Of a stretch of DNA of 64,000 nucleotides, positions 1 through 9,608 are shown in pieces. Made by a program: the position numbers and the translations under genes. Location of the stretch: the NCBI GenBank assembly GCA_001560895.1, contig CP014326.1:322001-386000 (forward strand), written 5' to 3'. Origin of the DNA: Streptococcus mitis. Lineage in GTDB: Bacteria > Bacillota > Bacilli > Lactobacillales > Streptococcaceae. The notes beneath the pieces are model-generated. The model saw only the letters and a program-made list of their open reading frames with translations. It made no database searches and was not told where the DNA came from. Positions within the stretch are counted from its first letter, which is position 1. The number at the start of each line of letters is the position of its first letter.

Positions 1-1494
1 GATGATCAAACACTAGAATATACCTTGAACCAGCCAGAAACTTTCTGGAATGACAAAACAACTAGTGGTGTCATGATGCCGGTTAATGAAGAATTCTTAA
101 CTTCAAAAGGGGAAGGTTTTGGTGCCCCAACAGATGCTAACTCTATTCTTTATAACGGTCCATTTGTCTTAAAATCTGTAACTCCAAAATCATCTATCGA
201 GATGGCTAAAAATGATGCTTACTGGGACAAAGAAAATGTAAAAATTGAGAACGTTAAGTTCACTTTCTGGGATGGTAAGGACCAAGATGTGATTGCCAAA
301 GGTTTTGCCGATGGTCAATATAGCAAGGCGCGTATCTTCCCTACAAGTTCTACATATGAAAAATATGCAGCTGACTTCAAAGATAACATTTACTTTAATG
401 AACCAGGTGCGGGTGTTGCAACTGTCAGCTTGAACTATGGCCGTACAACCTATAGCCACACTGCCAAAACAAGTGATGCCCAAAAGACATCTACTCAGAA
501 AGCATTGCTAAACAAGGAATTCCGTCAAGCCTTGAACTTTGCGGTCGATCGCAATTCTTACTCAGCTCAAACAAATGGTACTGATGGAGCTGCAGTAGCT
601 ATCCGTAATACATTCGCACCATATAATCTCCAAGTTGGTAAGAAAACATTTGGTGAATTGGTACAAGATAGCTTGGCTAAGACAAATTCTTCTACTTGGT
701 CAAACGTGTCTCTAGCAGATTCTCAAAATGGACTTTACAATGAAGAAAAAGCTAAAGAAGTCTTTGCTAAAGCAAAATCAAGCCTACAAGCTGAAGGTGT
801 TGAATTCCCAATCCACTTGGATGCCTTGGTTATCCAAGAATCAACAGCGGTTGTAAACCGTGTTCAATCATTGAAACAATCAATTGAAAAGGTATTGGGT
901 TCAGATAATGTTGTTGTAGACTTACAACAAATGACTCAAGCAGAAGCCTTACCAATTTCATTTAGCGCTCCAACAGCTAAAGAACAAGACTGGGATATCC
1001 ATACCTTGCTAGGATGGAACCCTGACTATCAAGATCCTTCTACTTTCTTGGATCAATTCGTCATTAAGGGAGGAAACACTCGTCTTTACCTTGGTATCGA
1101 CCAGAGCACTGATGCATCAGTAGTGAGCAAACTTGGTTTAGCTGACTATGGAAAATTACTTGATGACGCAAACAGCGAAAACCAAGATGTTCAAAAACGT
1201 TATGAAAAATACGCAGTAGCACAAGCTTGGTTGACTGACAATGCTTTGACAATTCCAGTAATGGCTTCTCCTAAAGAAACAGCCGTTTCATATGTTTCAA
1301 AAGTTCTACCATTTAGCTCTTCATATTCTGTAGCTGGCCTTAAGGGTGAGAATGCAGGATACTTGAAGTACACTGAAGTTGGTGAAAAAGCAATCACCAA
1401 AGAAGAGTACGAAAAAGCTCGTGAAAAATGGTTGAAAGAAAAGACTGAGTCAAACGAGAAAGCTCAAAAAGAATTGGCAAGTCATGTGAAGTAA
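1..1494 (+). CDS. amiA: Oligopeptide ABC transporter substrate-binding protein (5' end outside window)
   Basis: C-terminal part of an SBP_bac_5-family oligopeptide-binding lipoprotein of the AmiA/AliA/AliB group. The reading frame is open from base 1, so the signal peptide, lipobox and N-terminal lobe lie upstream; an internal TTG at 25 is not the real start. About 497 residues are visible; intact family members are about 650. The segment has the aromatic-rich body and Lys/Glu-rich tail (last codons 1440-1494) typical of these proteins. It delivers extracellular peptides to the AmiCDEF machinery. The amiC-F genes directly downstream make AmiA the natural call; the Ali paralogs are usually encoded elsewhere. 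Function is inferred from family and synteny. Confidence 0.93.
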   Translation, partial: DDQTLEYTLNQPETFWNDKTTSGVMMPVNEEFLTSKGEGFGAPTDANSILYNGPFVLKSVTPKSSIEMAKNDAYWDKENVKIENVKFTFWDGKDQDVIAKGFADGQYSKARIFPTSSTYEKYAADFKDNIYFNEPGAGVATVSLNYGRTTYSHTAKTSDAQKTSTQKALLNKEFRQALNFAVDRNSYSAQTNGTDGAAVAIRNTFAPYNLQVGKKTFGELVQDSLAKTNSSTWSNVSLADSQNGLYNEEKAKEVFAKAKSSLQAEGVEFPIHLDALVIQESTAVVNRVQSLKQSIEKVLGSDNVVVDLQQMTQAEALPISFSAPTAKEQDWDIHTLLGWNPDYQDPSTFLDQFVIKGGNTRLYLGIDQSTDASVVSKLGLADYGKLLDDANSENQDVQKRYEKYAVAQAWLTDNALTIPVMASPKETAVSYVSKVLPFSSSYSVAGLKGENAGYLKYTEVGEKAITKEEYEKAREKWLKEKTESNEKAQKELASHVK

Positions 1495-1506
1495 ATAATT
1501 TTCAAT

Positions 1507-1540
1507 AGAACTTTCTCTCCATGAGGAGAAGGTTCTTTTG
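1507..1540 (+). terminator. Stem-loop between amiA and amiC, possible partial terminator
   Basis: An inverted repeat (left arm from 1507, right arm ending at 1536, a few G-U pairs) is followed by four T. It sits in the only sizeable gap of the ami operon. Such an element would let more binding-protein mRNA than permease mRNA accumulate, or protect the amiA 3' end. Effect inferred; structure seen. Confidence 0.6.
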
Positions 1541-1560
1541 GGATTTTTAAAGGAAATGAT

Positions 1561-3057
1561 ATGAAAAAATATATTTTTATGCGTGTTTTGCGGTCATTGG
1601 TTTCTATTTTCTTAGTAACAACCTTGACTTACACGATTATCTATACAATGGTTCCTCGAAAATTGATTTTCAAACAGGATACCAACTATAACAAGATTGC
1701 GACAACTGCTGATAAACGTGATAACTATGAGAATACCGTTTATGAGCGTATGGGCTATATCGAGTACTACGATACCAAAGAGTTGCAAGAAAAAGCTAGC
1801 CAGATGGATGCTTCTGTAACAGTTGAAGCTAATGATACCAACAAGGCTATCTATGAAAAATACATCAAACAAATCGGTCATGGTTGGACCTTGGGAGAAT
1901 TTACTGAAAGTGGTCAATTCTACGCTACTCGTGAAATCCCCATTTTTGAACGTGTTTTCAAATTCTATGCTAACTTGATTGACATTGACCATACTAATAA
2001 AATTCAAGACCCTGAAAACCCAGACTTGAAACGTTACCTTCGTTTCGAAAACGATCCAGCTATCGGATGGTCATTGGTTGGTTCAGGTACCAAACATAAA
2101 TATCTCTTGTACTTTAACAGTCAGTTCCCATTTGTGCATCAAAACTTTGTGAACATCAATTTAGGTGACTCTTATCCAACCTATGCTAATAGCCCTGTTT
2201 TACAGGTTATTACTCAGGGACAAGGACAAACAAAAACGGCTCAAGTTCAGTTCCCAACAGGTAAGAAAACTTCTTCTGTAAATATTTACTCAAGAACCTA
2301 CAAATCACCTAGTCAGGCTGATTCTCGTGAAGTAGCCAACTACGGAAAAGATGATCCTTATACAGCCACTGAAAGTAACTACCAATATCCGTCTATGATT
2401 GCCAGCTCTGCTGTCGTTGGATTGATTGGTTTGGTGATTTCTTATGCGATTGCCGTGCCACTTGGTTCAGCTATGGCTCGCTTCAAGAATACTTGGATTG
2501 ATAGCTTCTCAACAGGGGCTTTGACCTTCTTGATGGCTCTTCCAACAATTGCTTTGGTTTATATCGTTCGTTTGGCTGGATCTTCAATCGGCTTGCCAGA
2601 TTCATTCCCTATCTTGGGTGCTGGAGATTGGCGTTCATATGTTTTACCAGCAGTTATCCTTGGTTTATTGGGTGCTCCTGGTACAGCTATTTGGATTCGT
2701 CGTTACATGATTGACTTGCAGTCGCAAGACTTTGTACGTTTTGCTCGTGCAAAAGGTTTGTCTGAAAAAGAAATTTCAAACAAACACATCTTTAAAAATG
2801 CCATGGTTCCGCTGGTTTCAGGAATTCCTGGTGCCGTTATCGGGGTTATCGGTGGTGCAACTCTTACTGAAACAGTCTTCGCCTTCCCAGGTATGGGTAA
2901 AATGTTGATTGACTCTGTAAAAGCATCTAATAACTCTATGGTCGTTGGTCTTGTCTTCATCTTTACATGTATTTCTATCTTCTCACTTCTTTTAGGAGAT
3001 ATTTGGATGACCATTATTGACCCACGTATTAAATTGACTGAGAAAGGAGGCAAATAA
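1561..3057 (+). CDS. amiC: Oligopeptide ABC transporter permease AmiC
   Basis: Integral-membrane permease of the OppB type, 498 residues. It has one N-terminal membrane helix (about residues 7-29), then a large external region of about 250 residues characteristic of the streptococcal AmiC branch, then a C-terminal BPD_transp_1 domain with several helices. The EAA-loop region lies near residues 385-420 ([19 protein letters not shown]) and contacts the ATPases. It pairs with AmiD to form the membrane channel for peptides bound by AmiA. The start is preceded by an AAAGGAA Shine-Dalgarno. The stop overlaps the start of amiD by one base, indicating translational coupling. Confidence 0.96.
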   Translation: MKKYIFMRVLRSLVSIFLVTTLTYTIIYTMVPRKLIFKQDTNYNKIATTADKRDNYENTVYERMGYIEYYDTKELQEKASQMDASVTVEANDTNKAIYEKYIKQIGHGWTLGEFTESGQFYATREIPIFERVFKFYANLIDIDHTNKIQDPENPDLKRYLRFENDPAIGWSLVGSGTKHKYLLYFNSQFPFVHQNFVNINLGDSYPTYANSPVLQVITQGQGQTKTAQVQFPTGKKTSSVNIYSRTYKSPSQADSREVANYGKDDPYTATESNYQYPSMIASSAVVGLIGLVISYAIAVPLGSAMARFKNTWIDSFSTGALTFLMALPTIALVYIVRLAGSSIGLPDSFPILGAGDWRSYVLPAVILGLLGAPGTAIWIRRYMIDLQSQDFVRFARAKGLSEKEISNKHIFKNAMVPLVSGIPGAVIGVIGGATLTETVFAFPGMGKMLIDSVKASNNSMVVGLVFIFTCISIFSLLLGDIWMTIIDPRIKLTEKGGK

Positions 3058-3983
3058 TGTCTACAATCGATAAAGAAAAATTTCAGTTCGTAAAACGTGA
3101 CGATTTTGCCTCTGAAGCCATTGATGCACCAGCATATTCTTACTGGGGCTCAGTGTTTAGACAATTTATGAAGAAGAAATCAACTGTAGTCATGTTGGGA
3201 ATCTTGGTAGCTATCATTTTGATGAGTTTCATCTACCCAATGTTTTCTAAGTTTGATTTCAATGATGTCAGCAAGGTAAACGACTTTAGTGCTCGTTATA
3301 TCAAGCCAAATGCGGAGCATTGGTTCGGTACAGACAGTAACGGTAAATCTCTCTTTGACGGTGTCTGGTTCGGAGCTCGTAACTCTATCCTCATTTCTGT
3401 GATTGCGACAGTGATTAACTTGGTTATCGGTGTCTTTGTTGGTGGTATTTGGGGTATTTCAAAATCAGTTGACCGTGTCATGATGGAAGTTTACAACGTC
3501 ATCTCAAACATCCCATCTCTTTTGATTGTCATTGTCTTGACTTACTCAATCGGAGCTGGATTCTGGAATCTGATTTTTGCCATGAGTGTGACAACATGGA
3601 TCGGAATTGCCTTCATGATCCGTGTGCAAATCTTGCGTTATCGTGATTTGGAATACAACTTGGCGTCACGTACTTTGGGAACACCAACCTTGAAGATTGT
3701 TGCCAAAAACATCATGCCACAATTGGTATCTGTTATTGTGACAACGATGACCCAAATGCTTCCAAGCTTTATCTCATACGAAGCCTTCTTGTCTTTCTTC
3801 GGTCTTGGTTTACCGATTACCGTGCCAAGTTTGGGTCGTTTGATTTCGGATTATTCACAAAACGTAACAACTAATGCTTACTTGTTCTGGATTCCATTGA
3901 CAACTCTTGTCTTGGTATCCTTGTCCCTTTTCGTAGTTGGTCAAAACTTAGCGGATGCTAGTGATCCACGTACACATAGATAG
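3057..3983 (+). CDS. amiD: Oligopeptide ABC transporter permease AmiD
   Basis: OppC-type permease of 308 residues with an N-terminal cytoplasmic tail, a first helix near residues 42-64 and a C-terminal BPD_transp_1 domain with five further helices. The coupling loop ([17 protein letters not shown], about residues 204-220) is visible. It forms the heterodimeric pore with AmiC. An AAAGGAGG Shine-Dalgarno lies just before the ATG, inside the end of amiC. The stop is followed within 8 bases by amiE, so the genes are co-transcribed. Confidence 0.96.
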   Translation: MSTIDKEKFQFVKRDDFASEAIDAPAYSYWGSVFRQFMKKKSTVVMLGILVAIILMSFIYPMFSKFDFNDVSKVNDFSARYIKPNAEHWFGTDSNGKSLFDGVWFGARNSILISVIATVINLVIGVFVGGIWGISKSVDRVMMEVYNVISNIPSLLIVIVLTYSIGAGFWNLIFAMSVTTWIGIAFMIRVQILRYRDLEYNLASRTLGTPTLKIVAKNIMPQLVSVIVTTMTQMLPSFISYEAFLSFFGLGLPITVPSLGRLISDYSQNVTTNAYLFWIPLTTLVLVSLSLFVVGQNLADASDPRTHR

Positions 3984-3991
3984 GAGTAGAA

Positions 3992-5059
3992 ATGACAAAA
4001 GAAAAAAATGTAATTTTGACTGCTCGCGATATTGTCGTGGAATTTGACGTTCGTGACAAAGTATTGACAGCCATTCGCGGCGTTTCTCTTGAACTAGTTG
4101 AAGGAGAAGTGTTGGCCTTGGTAGGTGAGTCAGGATCAGGTAAATCTGTTTTGACAAAGACCTTCACAGGTATGCTCGAAGAAAATGGTCGTATTGCTCA
4201 AGGTAGCATTGACTACCGTGGTCAAGATTTGACAGCCTTGTCTTCTCACAAGGATTGGGAACAAATTCGTGGTGCTAAGATTGCGACTATCTTCCAAGAT
4301 CCAATGACTAGTTTGGACCCAATTAAAACAATTGGTAGTCAGATTACAGAAGTTATTGTAAAACACCAAGGAAAAACAGCCAAGGAAGCAAAAGAATTGG
4401 CCATTGACTACATGAATAAGGTTGGGATTCCAGACGCAGATAGACGTTTTGATGAATACCCATTCCAATATTCTGGAGGAATGCGTCAACGTATCGTTAT
4501 TGCTATTGCCCTTGCCTGCCGACCTGATGTCTTGATTTGTGATGAGCCGACAACTGCCTTGGATGTGACCATTCAAGCACAGATTATTGATTTGCTCAAA
4601 TCATTACAAAACGAGTATCACTTCACAACAATCTTTATCACCCACGATCTTGGTGTGGTAGCAAGTATTGCGGATAAGGTAGCGGTTATGTATGCAGGAG
4701 AAATCGTTGAATATGGAACTGTTGAGGAAGTCTTCTATGACCCTCGCCATCCATATACATGGAGTCTCTTGTCTAGCTTGCCTCAGCTTGCTGATGATAA
4801 AGGGGATCTTTACTCAATCCCAGGAACACCTCCGTCACTTTATACTGATCTGAAAGGGGATGCCTTTGCCTTGCGTTCAGACTACGCAATGCAAATTGAC
4901 TTCGAACAAAAAGCCCCTCAATTCTCAGTATCGGAGACACATTGGGCTAAAACTTGGCTTCTTCATGAGGATGCTCCAAAAGTAGAAAAACCAGCTGTGA
5001 TTGCAAATCTCCACGATAAGATCCGTGAAAAAATGGGATTTGCCCATCTGGCAGACTAG
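3992..5059 (+). CDS. amiE: Oligopeptide ABC transporter ATPase AmiE
   Basis: OppD-type ATPase, 355 residues. It has a Walker A motif GESGSGKS, an ABC signature YSGGMRQR and a Walker B with DEPTTALD, plus a C-terminal oligo_HPY-type extension starting near the HPYTWSLL motif. With AmiF it powers import of oligopeptides through AmiCD. In pneumococci the Ami system also imports peptide signals and affects competence and aminopterin sensitivity (family knowledge). The GGAG Shine-Dalgarno starts right after the amiD stop. Length and motifs are normal; no lesion is seen. Confidence 0.96.
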   Translation: MTKEKNVILTARDIVVEFDVRDKVLTAIRGVSLELVEGEVLALVGESGSGKSVLTKTFTGMLEENGRIAQGSIDYRGQDLTALSSHKDWEQIRGAKIATIFQDPMTSLDPIKTIGSQITEVIVKHQGKTAKEAKELAIDYMNKVGIPDADRRFDEYPFQYSGGMRQRIVIAIALACRPDVLICDEPTTALDVTIQAQIIDLLKSLQNEYHFTTIFITHDLGVVASIADKVAVMYAGEIVEYGTVEEVFYDPRHPYTWSLLSSLPQLADDKGDLYSIPGTPPSLYTDLKGDAFALRSDYAMQIDFEQKAPQFSVSETHWAKTWLLHEDAPKVEKPAVIANLHDKIREKMGFAHLAD

Positions 5060-5069
5060 GAGGAAGGAA

Positions 5070-5996
5070 ATGTCTGAAAAATTAGTAGAAATCAAAGATT
5101 TAGAAATTTCCTTCGGTGAAGGAAGTAAGAAGTTTGTCGCAGTTAAAAATGCTAACTTCTTTATCAACAAGGGAGAAACCTTCTCACTTGTTGGTGAGTC
5201 AGGTAGTGGGAAAACAACTATTGGTCGTGCCATCATTGGTCTAAATGACACAAGTAATGGTGATATCATTTTTGATGGCCAAAAGATTAATGGTAAGAAA
5301 TCGCGTGAACAAGCTGCGGAATTGATTCGTCGTATCCAGATGATTTTCCAAGACCCTGCAGCAAGTTTGAATGAACGTGCGACTGTTGATTATATTATTT
5401 CTGAAGGTCTTTACAATCACCGTCTGTTTAAGGATGAAGAAGAACGTAAAGAGAAAGTTAAAAATATCATCCGTGAAGTTGGGCTTCTTGCTGAGCACTT
5501 GACTCGTTATCCTCATGAATTTTCAGGTGGTCAACGTCAACGTATCGGTATTGCCCGTGCCTTGGTCATGCAACCAGATTTTGTTATTGCAGATGAGCCA
5601 ATTTCAGCCTTGGACGTTTCTGTACGTGCCCAAGTCTTGAACTTGCTCAAAAAATTCCAAAAAGAACTTGGTTTGACCTATCTCTTCATCGCCCATGACT
5701 TGTCGGTCGTTCGCTTTATTTCAGATCGTATCGCAGTTATTTACAAGGGTGTTATTGTAGAGGTTGCAGAAACAGAAGAATTGTTTAACAATCCAATTCA
5801 CCCATATACTCAAGCTTTACTTTCAGCGGTACCAATCCCAGATCCAATCTTGGAACGTAAGAAGGTCTTGAAGGTTTACGACCCAAGTCAACACGACTAT
5901 GAGGCTGATAAGCCATCTATGGTAGAAATCCGTCCAGGTCACTATGTTTGGGCGAACCAAGCCGAATTGGCACGTTATCAACAAGGACTAAACTAA
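5070..5996 (+). CDS. amiF: Oligopeptide ABC transporter ATPase AmiF
   Basis: OppF-type ATPase, 308 residues. Walker A is GESGSGKT, the signature is FSGGQRQR, Walker B has DEPISALD, and the [16 protein letters not shown] motif is the C-terminal oligo_HPY hallmark. The frame is open to 5001, but the start at 5070 is chosen because an AGGAGGAAGG Shine-Dalgarno lies immediately upstream and the resulting length matches the family. It partners AmiE in the Ami transporter and is the last gene of the operon; a strong terminator follows. Confidence 0.96.
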   Translation: MSEKLVEIKDLEISFGEGSKKFVAVKNANFFINKGETFSLVGESGSGKTTIGRAIIGLNDTSNGDIIFDGQKINGKKSREQAAELIRRIQMIFQDPAASLNERATVDYIISEGLYNHRLFKDEEERKEKVKNIIREVGLLAEHLTRYPHEFSGGQRQRIGIARALVMQPDFVIADEPISALDVSVRAQVLNLLKKFQKELGLTYLFIAHDLSVVRFISDRIAVIYKGVIVEVAETEELFNNPIHPYTQALLSAVPIPDPILERKKVLKVYDPSQHDYEADKPSMVEIRPGHYVWANQAELARYQQGLN

Positions 5997-6000
5997 GAAT

Positions 6001-6050
6001 GGTTTTATAATTTCCATGTCAATTTTTATGGAAATTATAAACCTTTTTTG
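6001..6050 (+). terminator. Terminator of the ami operon
   Basis: A long inverted repeat (arms about 6001-6017 and 6028-6043, one bulged base) is followed by six T. It starts five bases after the amiF stop. It is a clear intrinsic terminator. Confidence 0.9.
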
Positions 6051-6114
6051 TTGGACTAATTTGAAAAACTTTGAAAGTAGTTTGAAAGAATTTTCGAAAA
6101 AATTTAAAAAATTC

Positions 6115-6143
6115 TTGACAGCTGATGAAAAAGGTAGTAAGAT
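6115..6143 (+). promoter_or_regulatory. Promoter of the trpXYZ leader transcript
   Basis: TTGACA at 6115-6120, a 17-bp spacer and TAAGAT at 6138-6143 make a near-consensus sigma-A promoter. A start near 6150 would give an untranslated leader of about 390 nt before trpX, long enough to hold the attenuator described at 6176-6407. Confidence 0.75.
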
Positions 6144-6175
6144 AGGAAACATCAAAAAAGAAAGCAGAAAAAGAA

Positions 6176-6235
6176 ATGAATAAAAGACAAGCTGTAACAA
6201 TGAATCAAAACTTTTACTTTAGCTACTTTAGATAG
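6176..6235 (+). CDS. Putative aromatic leader peptide (19 aa) of the trpXYZ attenuator
   Basis: A 19-codon ORF reads MNKRQAVTMNQNFYFSYFR and ends at TAG 6233-6235; a second ATG at 6200 would give 11 residues. Its last seven codons include three Phe and two Tyr, a density that suggests a ribosome-stalling leader rather than a structural peptide. It lies just downstream of a good promoter and upstream of mutually exclusive RNA hairpins ending in a terminator. The Shine-Dalgarno is weak (AG-rich tract only), which is the main doubt. Product and role are inferred from composition and context; I do not recall a described leader at this locus. Confidence 0.5.
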   Translation: MNKRQAVTMNQNFYFSYFR

Positions 6236-6313
6236 TGTTTGTAGACATGTCACAATGGATGCAAACAGTTCAAGCAATTTGTTTGTATCTATGTGGCTAA
6301 GATTTTTGATTGT

Positions 6314-6407
6314 GGTCCATGTAGATGAATATCTAAATGGACTAGCTAAGTTGTAACTTGTTAGATTATTTCAAGCATCCGTTTAGGTATTATCTAGGCG
6401 GTTTTTT
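6314..6407 (+). promoter_or_regulatory. Putative transcription attenuator (antiterminator/terminator switch)
   Basis: Four segments pair in two incompatible ways. Segment A (6314-6326) pairs with B (6331-6343) around a GAAT loop. Segment C (6379-6386) pairs with D (6394-6401) and is followed by six T, forming an intrinsic terminator. Part of B (6333-6340) can instead pair over all eight bases with C, which would prevent the terminator. A further long hairpin occupies about 6248-6296 between the leader peptide and A. The pairings were drawn by eye, including some G-U pairs. No T-box consensus was seen. Confidence 0.55.
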
Positions 6408-6413
6408 GTTTTA

Positions 6414-6515
6414 TACTCTTCGAAAATCTCTTCAAACCACGTCAACGTCGCCTTGCCGTACTCAAGTACAGCCTGCGGCTAGTTTCCTAGTTTGCTCTTT
6501 GATTTTCATTGAGTA
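6414..6515 (+). repeat. BOX element (boxA-boxC type, no boxB)
   Basis: A 102-bp interspersed repeat begins TACTCTTCGAAAATC and ends GATTTTCATTGAGTA, with a central segment matching the complement of the classic BOX-A1R primer core (GTCGCCTTGCCGTA). It is inserted between the attenuator terminator and the trpX start. Three further full copies are in this window. Confidence 0.85.
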
Positions 6516-6542
6516 TTATCTTTTCTGAGAAGGAGTTTCATT

Positions 6543-7520
6543 ATGAAAGTTGTTCGAAAATTACTAGCCCCCCTCTTGGTAGTGGGGATCCTCTTGACCT
6601 CTCTGATCAGTTTGCATCAGTTGAAGGCAGATAAGAAAAAAGATGTTTTTCGTATCGGTATTTCGCAGTTTATTACCCACCAGTCCTTAGACGCTACTAG
6701 AGAAGGTTTTGTGGATGAGCTGGCCAAGCAAGGCTATATTGAAGGGAAAAATATCGAGATTGATTTGCAAAATGCACAGGGAGAACAAAGAAATCTAAAA
6801 ACCATTTCCCAGCAACTAGCAGAATCTAGTGATGTCGTTCTAGCCATCGCAACGCCTTCTGCTCAGAGCTTGGCTAATACAACACAAACGACACCGGTTA
6901 TCTTTTCAGCTGTAACAGACCCTGTTAGTGCTAAATTGGTTGAGTCAAGAGAACACCCTGGGGGAAATGTGACGGGGACAAGCGACCAATCATCAGATGC
7001 CATTTCAACCCAAATCAATTTGATAAAAAAAGTGTTGCCAAAGGCTAAAACGATTGGAATCCTCTATACTCAGAGCGAGCCAAATTCAGTTGTCCAAAAG
7101 GATGAAGCTAAGCGCCTTCTGGAAGAAAAAGGCTTTACCGTTGTTGAAAAAACAATCTTGGACAGTAACAACGTCAAGGCGGCAGCAGAGAGCTTGATGG
7201 CAGAAGTGGATATGGTTTTTGTACCAACGGACAATATCATTTCGTCAACCATGGAAACAGTCAAGCAGGTTTCTATTAAACACAAGGTTCCAGTATTTGG
7301 TGGTTCAACAGAAATGATTGCTGTTGGTGGCTTGTATAACTACGGTACCAATTATGAAGAACTGGGACGGCAGACAGCCCGCATGTTGATTCGTGTTTTA
7401 AAAGGTGAAAAGCCAGAAAATATAGCAGTTGAGTTGCCTGAAAAATTGGAATTGCATACCAATAAAGAAATGGCAGATGCACTAGGAATTGATATCAGTA
7501 AGTTAGAAAGCAAGGAATAG
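6543..7520 (+). CDS. trpX: ABC transporter substrate-binding protein, TrpX type
   Basis: A 325-residue protein of the ABC_sub_bind (PF04392) family, annotated in streptococci as a tryptophan or aromatic amino-acid binding protein. A single hydrophobic N-terminal segment (about residues 5-27) works as signal or anchor; no lipobox cysteine is visible, so it may stay membrane-anchored without lipidation. The two-lobed fold is suggested by motifs such as FRIGISQF, ATPSAQSLA and VFGGSTEMIAVGG. The start has a GAAGGAG Shine-Dalgarno. trpY and trpZ follow with gaps of about 12 bases. The Phe/Tyr-rich leader upstream hints that the physiological ligand could be Phe or Tyr rather than Trp. Confidence 0.85.
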   Translation: MKVVRKLLAPLLVVGILLTSLISLHQLKADKKKDVFRIGISQFITHQSLDATREGFVDELAKQGYIEGKNIEIDLQNAQGEQRNLKTISQQLAESSDVVLAIATPSAQSLANTTQTTPVIFSAVTDPVSAKLVESREHPGGNVTGTSDQSSDAISTQINLIKKVLPKAKTIGILYTQSEPNSVVQKDEAKRLLEEKGFTVVEKTILDSNNVKAAAESLMAEVDMVFVPTDNIISSTMETVKQVSIKHKVPVFGGSTEMIAVGGLYNYGTNYEELGRQTARMLIRVLKGEKPENIAVELPEKLELHTNKEMADALGIDISKLESKE

Positions 7521-7531
7521 GGAGGTTTAAG

Positions 7532-8425
7532 ATGAGTTTTGTATTATCTAGTTTATCAGAAGGTTTGTTGTGGTCGATTATGGCCATTGGGGTCTACTTG
7601 ACTTTCCGTATTTTGGATATTGCGGATATGACTGCTGAAGGAGCCTTTCCTTTGGGGGCAGCTGTCGTCGTATCACAGATACAGGCAGGGACAAATCCTT
7701 GGATTGCGACCTTACTTGCCTTGCTAGCAGGTATGATTGCTGGTCTTGTGTCAGGAATGCTCCACACCAAGATGAAAATTCCGGCTCTCTTGACAGGGAT
7801 TGTGACCTTGACAGGGCTCTATTCAATCAATATTAAAATCATGGGAAGTGTGCCCAATCTTTCCTTGGGAGATTCTTCAACTGTCTTTAAGCAATTAGCG
7901 ATCTTAGGGCTGACAAGTGAAGAAGCTGTTTTCTCATTCAGCTTGGCCTGTCTCTTACTTGTTTGCTTGGTCTTGACTCTTTTGATGAAAACGGAGATTG
8001 GCTTGGTCTTGCGTTCGACTGGGGACAATATTCCTATGAGTGAGGCTAATGGGGTCAATGTAGACACCATGAAGATTGTTGGTTACATGATTTCAAACGG
8101 TTTGATTGCCCTATGTGGTTCCTTATTTGCTCAGAATGATGGATTTTCAGATGTAACTTCTGGGACAGGAACCATCGTTGTTGGTTTGAGTGCAGTCATT
8201 ATTGCAGAAGTTTTGATACACGACTTGACCATTGGAGGTCGCTTGTTATCTATCGGAATCGGTGCCATTGTTTACCGTTTGATTATTTTAAATATCTATG
8301 AAATTCCAAATCTAGATCAAAATCTGGTTCGTCTCTTTAATGCAATCTTGCTAGCCTTGGTTTTATTTGCACCAGAATTGCAAAAGAGATTAAAGATTCG
8401 TGGTTTGAAACTGAGAAATGAATAG
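7532..8425 (+). CDS. trpY: ABC transporter permease, TrpY type
   Basis: A 297-residue hydrophobic permease of the BPD_transp_2 (branched-chain/LIV-like) family with about eight membrane segments and a conserved cytoplasmic motif near residues 155-180 (RSTGDNIPMSEANGVNVDTM). It supplies the membrane channel for the TrpX-delivered substrate. A GGGAGG Shine-Dalgarno precedes the ATG. Only one permease gene is present, so the transporter probably uses a homodimer. Confidence 0.87.
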   Translation: MSFVLSSLSEGLLWSIMAIGVYLTFRILDIADMTAEGAFPLGAAVVVSQIQAGTNPWIATLLALLAGMIAGLVSGMLHTKMKIPALLTGIVTLTGLYSINIKIMGSVPNLSLGDSSTVFKQLAILGLTSEEAVFSFSLACLLLVCLVLTLLMKTEIGLVLRSTGDNIPMSEANGVNVDTMKIVGYMISNGLIALCGSLFAQNDGFSDVTSGTGTIVVGLSAVIIAEVLIHDLTIGGRLLSIGIGAIVYRLIILNIYEIPNLDQNLVRLFNAILLALVLFAPELQKRLKIRGLKLRNE

Positions 8426-8437
8426 GAGGAGAAAGTT

Positions 8438-9241
8438 ATGGCAAGTTTGTTAACACTTGAAAATATTCACAAAACATTTGAAGCAGGGACGGTCAATGAA
8501 AACCATGTCCTCAAAGGATTAGATTTAGAGGTTGAAGAGGGAGATTTTATCTCTGTGATTGGTGGAAATGGCGCAGGCAAATCCACTTTGATGAATATCT
8601 TGGCTGGCAATCTATCGGTGGACGAAGGGGATCTTTTGTTGGAAGGGAAATCCATTAAAAATCTGAGTGTACGCAAGAGAGCCAAGGATATTGCTCGTGT
8701 TTTTCAAGATCCGAAGATGGGAACAGCTTCTCGTTTGACGATTGAGGAGAATATGGCTATTGCCTTGAGACGTGGGCAAAAGAGAGGACTTGGTTGGGGT
8801 GTGAAGGAGAAGGACAGAATTCAGTTTCAAGAGGCCTTGAAAGAGTTGAATATTGGTCTTGAAAATCGCTTGAAAGTGGATACTCAATACCTTTCAGGAG
8901 GACAAAGACAGGCCTTGACCCTAGTCATGGCAGCTCTGGTGAAACCTAAACTTTTGCTTTTGGATGAACACACTGCGGCACTTGACCCTAAAACGAGTCA
9001 AATGGTGATGGATTTGACGCAAAAGATTGTGGAAGACCATCAGTTGACGACTTTGATGATTACCCACGATATGAACCATGCGATTGAGTATGGTAATCGT
9101 CTCATTATGCTCTATCAGGGTAAGATAGTGGTGGATGTTAAGGGAGAGGAGAAAAAGCATCTGACGGTTGAAAATCTCATGCATCTCTTCCAGAAAAATA
9201 GTGGCCAAAGCCTAGTCAGTGATGAGTTGGTTTTGGGATAA
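8438..9241 (+). CDS. trpZ: ABC transporter ATP-binding protein, TrpZ type
   Basis: A 267-residue ABC ATPase with Walker A GGNGAGKS, signature LSGGQRQA and Walker B LLLLDEHTAALD; note DEH in place of the usual DEP, which is common in this LIV-like subfamily. It energises the TrpXY system. It follows trpY after 12 bases with an AGGAGGAG Shine-Dalgarno, and a terminator follows directly. Confidence 0.88.
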   Translation: MASLLTLENIHKTFEAGTVNENHVLKGLDLEVEEGDFISVIGGNGAGKSTLMNILAGNLSVDEGDLLLEGKSIKNLSVRKRAKDIARVFQDPKMGTASRLTIEENMAIALRRGQKRGLGWGVKEKDRIQFQEALKELNIGLENRLKVDTQYLSGGQRQALTLVMAALVKPKLLLLDEHTAALDPKTSQMVMDLTQKIVEDHQLTTLMITHDMNHAIEYGNRLIMLYQGKIVVDVKGEEKKHLTVENLMHLFQKNSGQSLVSDELVLG

Positions 9242-9244
9242 AGA

Positions 9245-9275
9245 AAAAGGCTGAGATCCAGTGTCTCAGTCTTTT
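9245..9275 (+). terminator. Terminator of trpXYZ
   Basis: A stem of about 12 bp (one G-U) with a 7-nt loop and a T run begins 4 bases after the trpZ stop. Confidence 0.85.
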
Positions 9276-9311
9276 AGTAGTATGAATGGATAGGCAGAAA
9301 TATGAAATTGA

Positions 9312-9422
9312 TACTCTTCTAAAATCTCTTCAAACCAGGTCAGCCTTATCTGCAACCTCAAAGCGGTGCTTTGAGCAACCTGCGGCTAGTTTCCTAGTTT
9401 GATCTTTGATTTTCATTGAGTA
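9312..9422 (+). repeat. BOX element, variant centre
   Basis: Same termini as the copy at 6414, but the middle differs: the boxA core is shortened and replaced by TTATCTGCAACCTCAAAG and its inverted partner around a hairpin. About 111 bp. It lies between the convergent trpZ and fucosidase genes. Confidence 0.8.
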
Positions 9423-9456
9423 TAATCTATCAGATGGTAATTAGATATACGATATT

Positions 9457-9488
9457 AAAACCAGTCCTCAAGACAAAAGGACTGGTTT
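9457..9488 (-). terminator. Terminator of the GH95 fucosidase gene
   Basis: A perfect 12-bp inverted repeat (AAACCAGTCCTC-type arm at 9458 and its partner ending at 9487) is followed on the minus strand by TTTTAAT. It is about 120 bp past the stop of the fucosidase gene. The remainder of 9489-9608 holds nothing I can recognise. Confidence 0.75.
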
Positions 9489-9608
9489 GTAGTTAAGAAT
9501 ATTATCTTAAAAGATATCAGTTAAATGGTAGATGAAATGGTGTATAACATACTTGAGTTGAACTTGAATAGAATGGGCCCTCTAAGTAATTCTTAAAAAT
9601 TTATAGAT

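Noticed and set aside
6414..6515. First thought to be a RUP element
   Set aside because: The centre matches the BOX-A1R primer sequence and the ends match boxA/boxC, so BOX is the right family; the same holds for the other three full copies.
6150..6542. T-box riboswitch before trpX
   Set aside because: No T-box antiterminator consensus (GGTGGNACCGCG-like) was found; the leader-peptide arrangement fits better.
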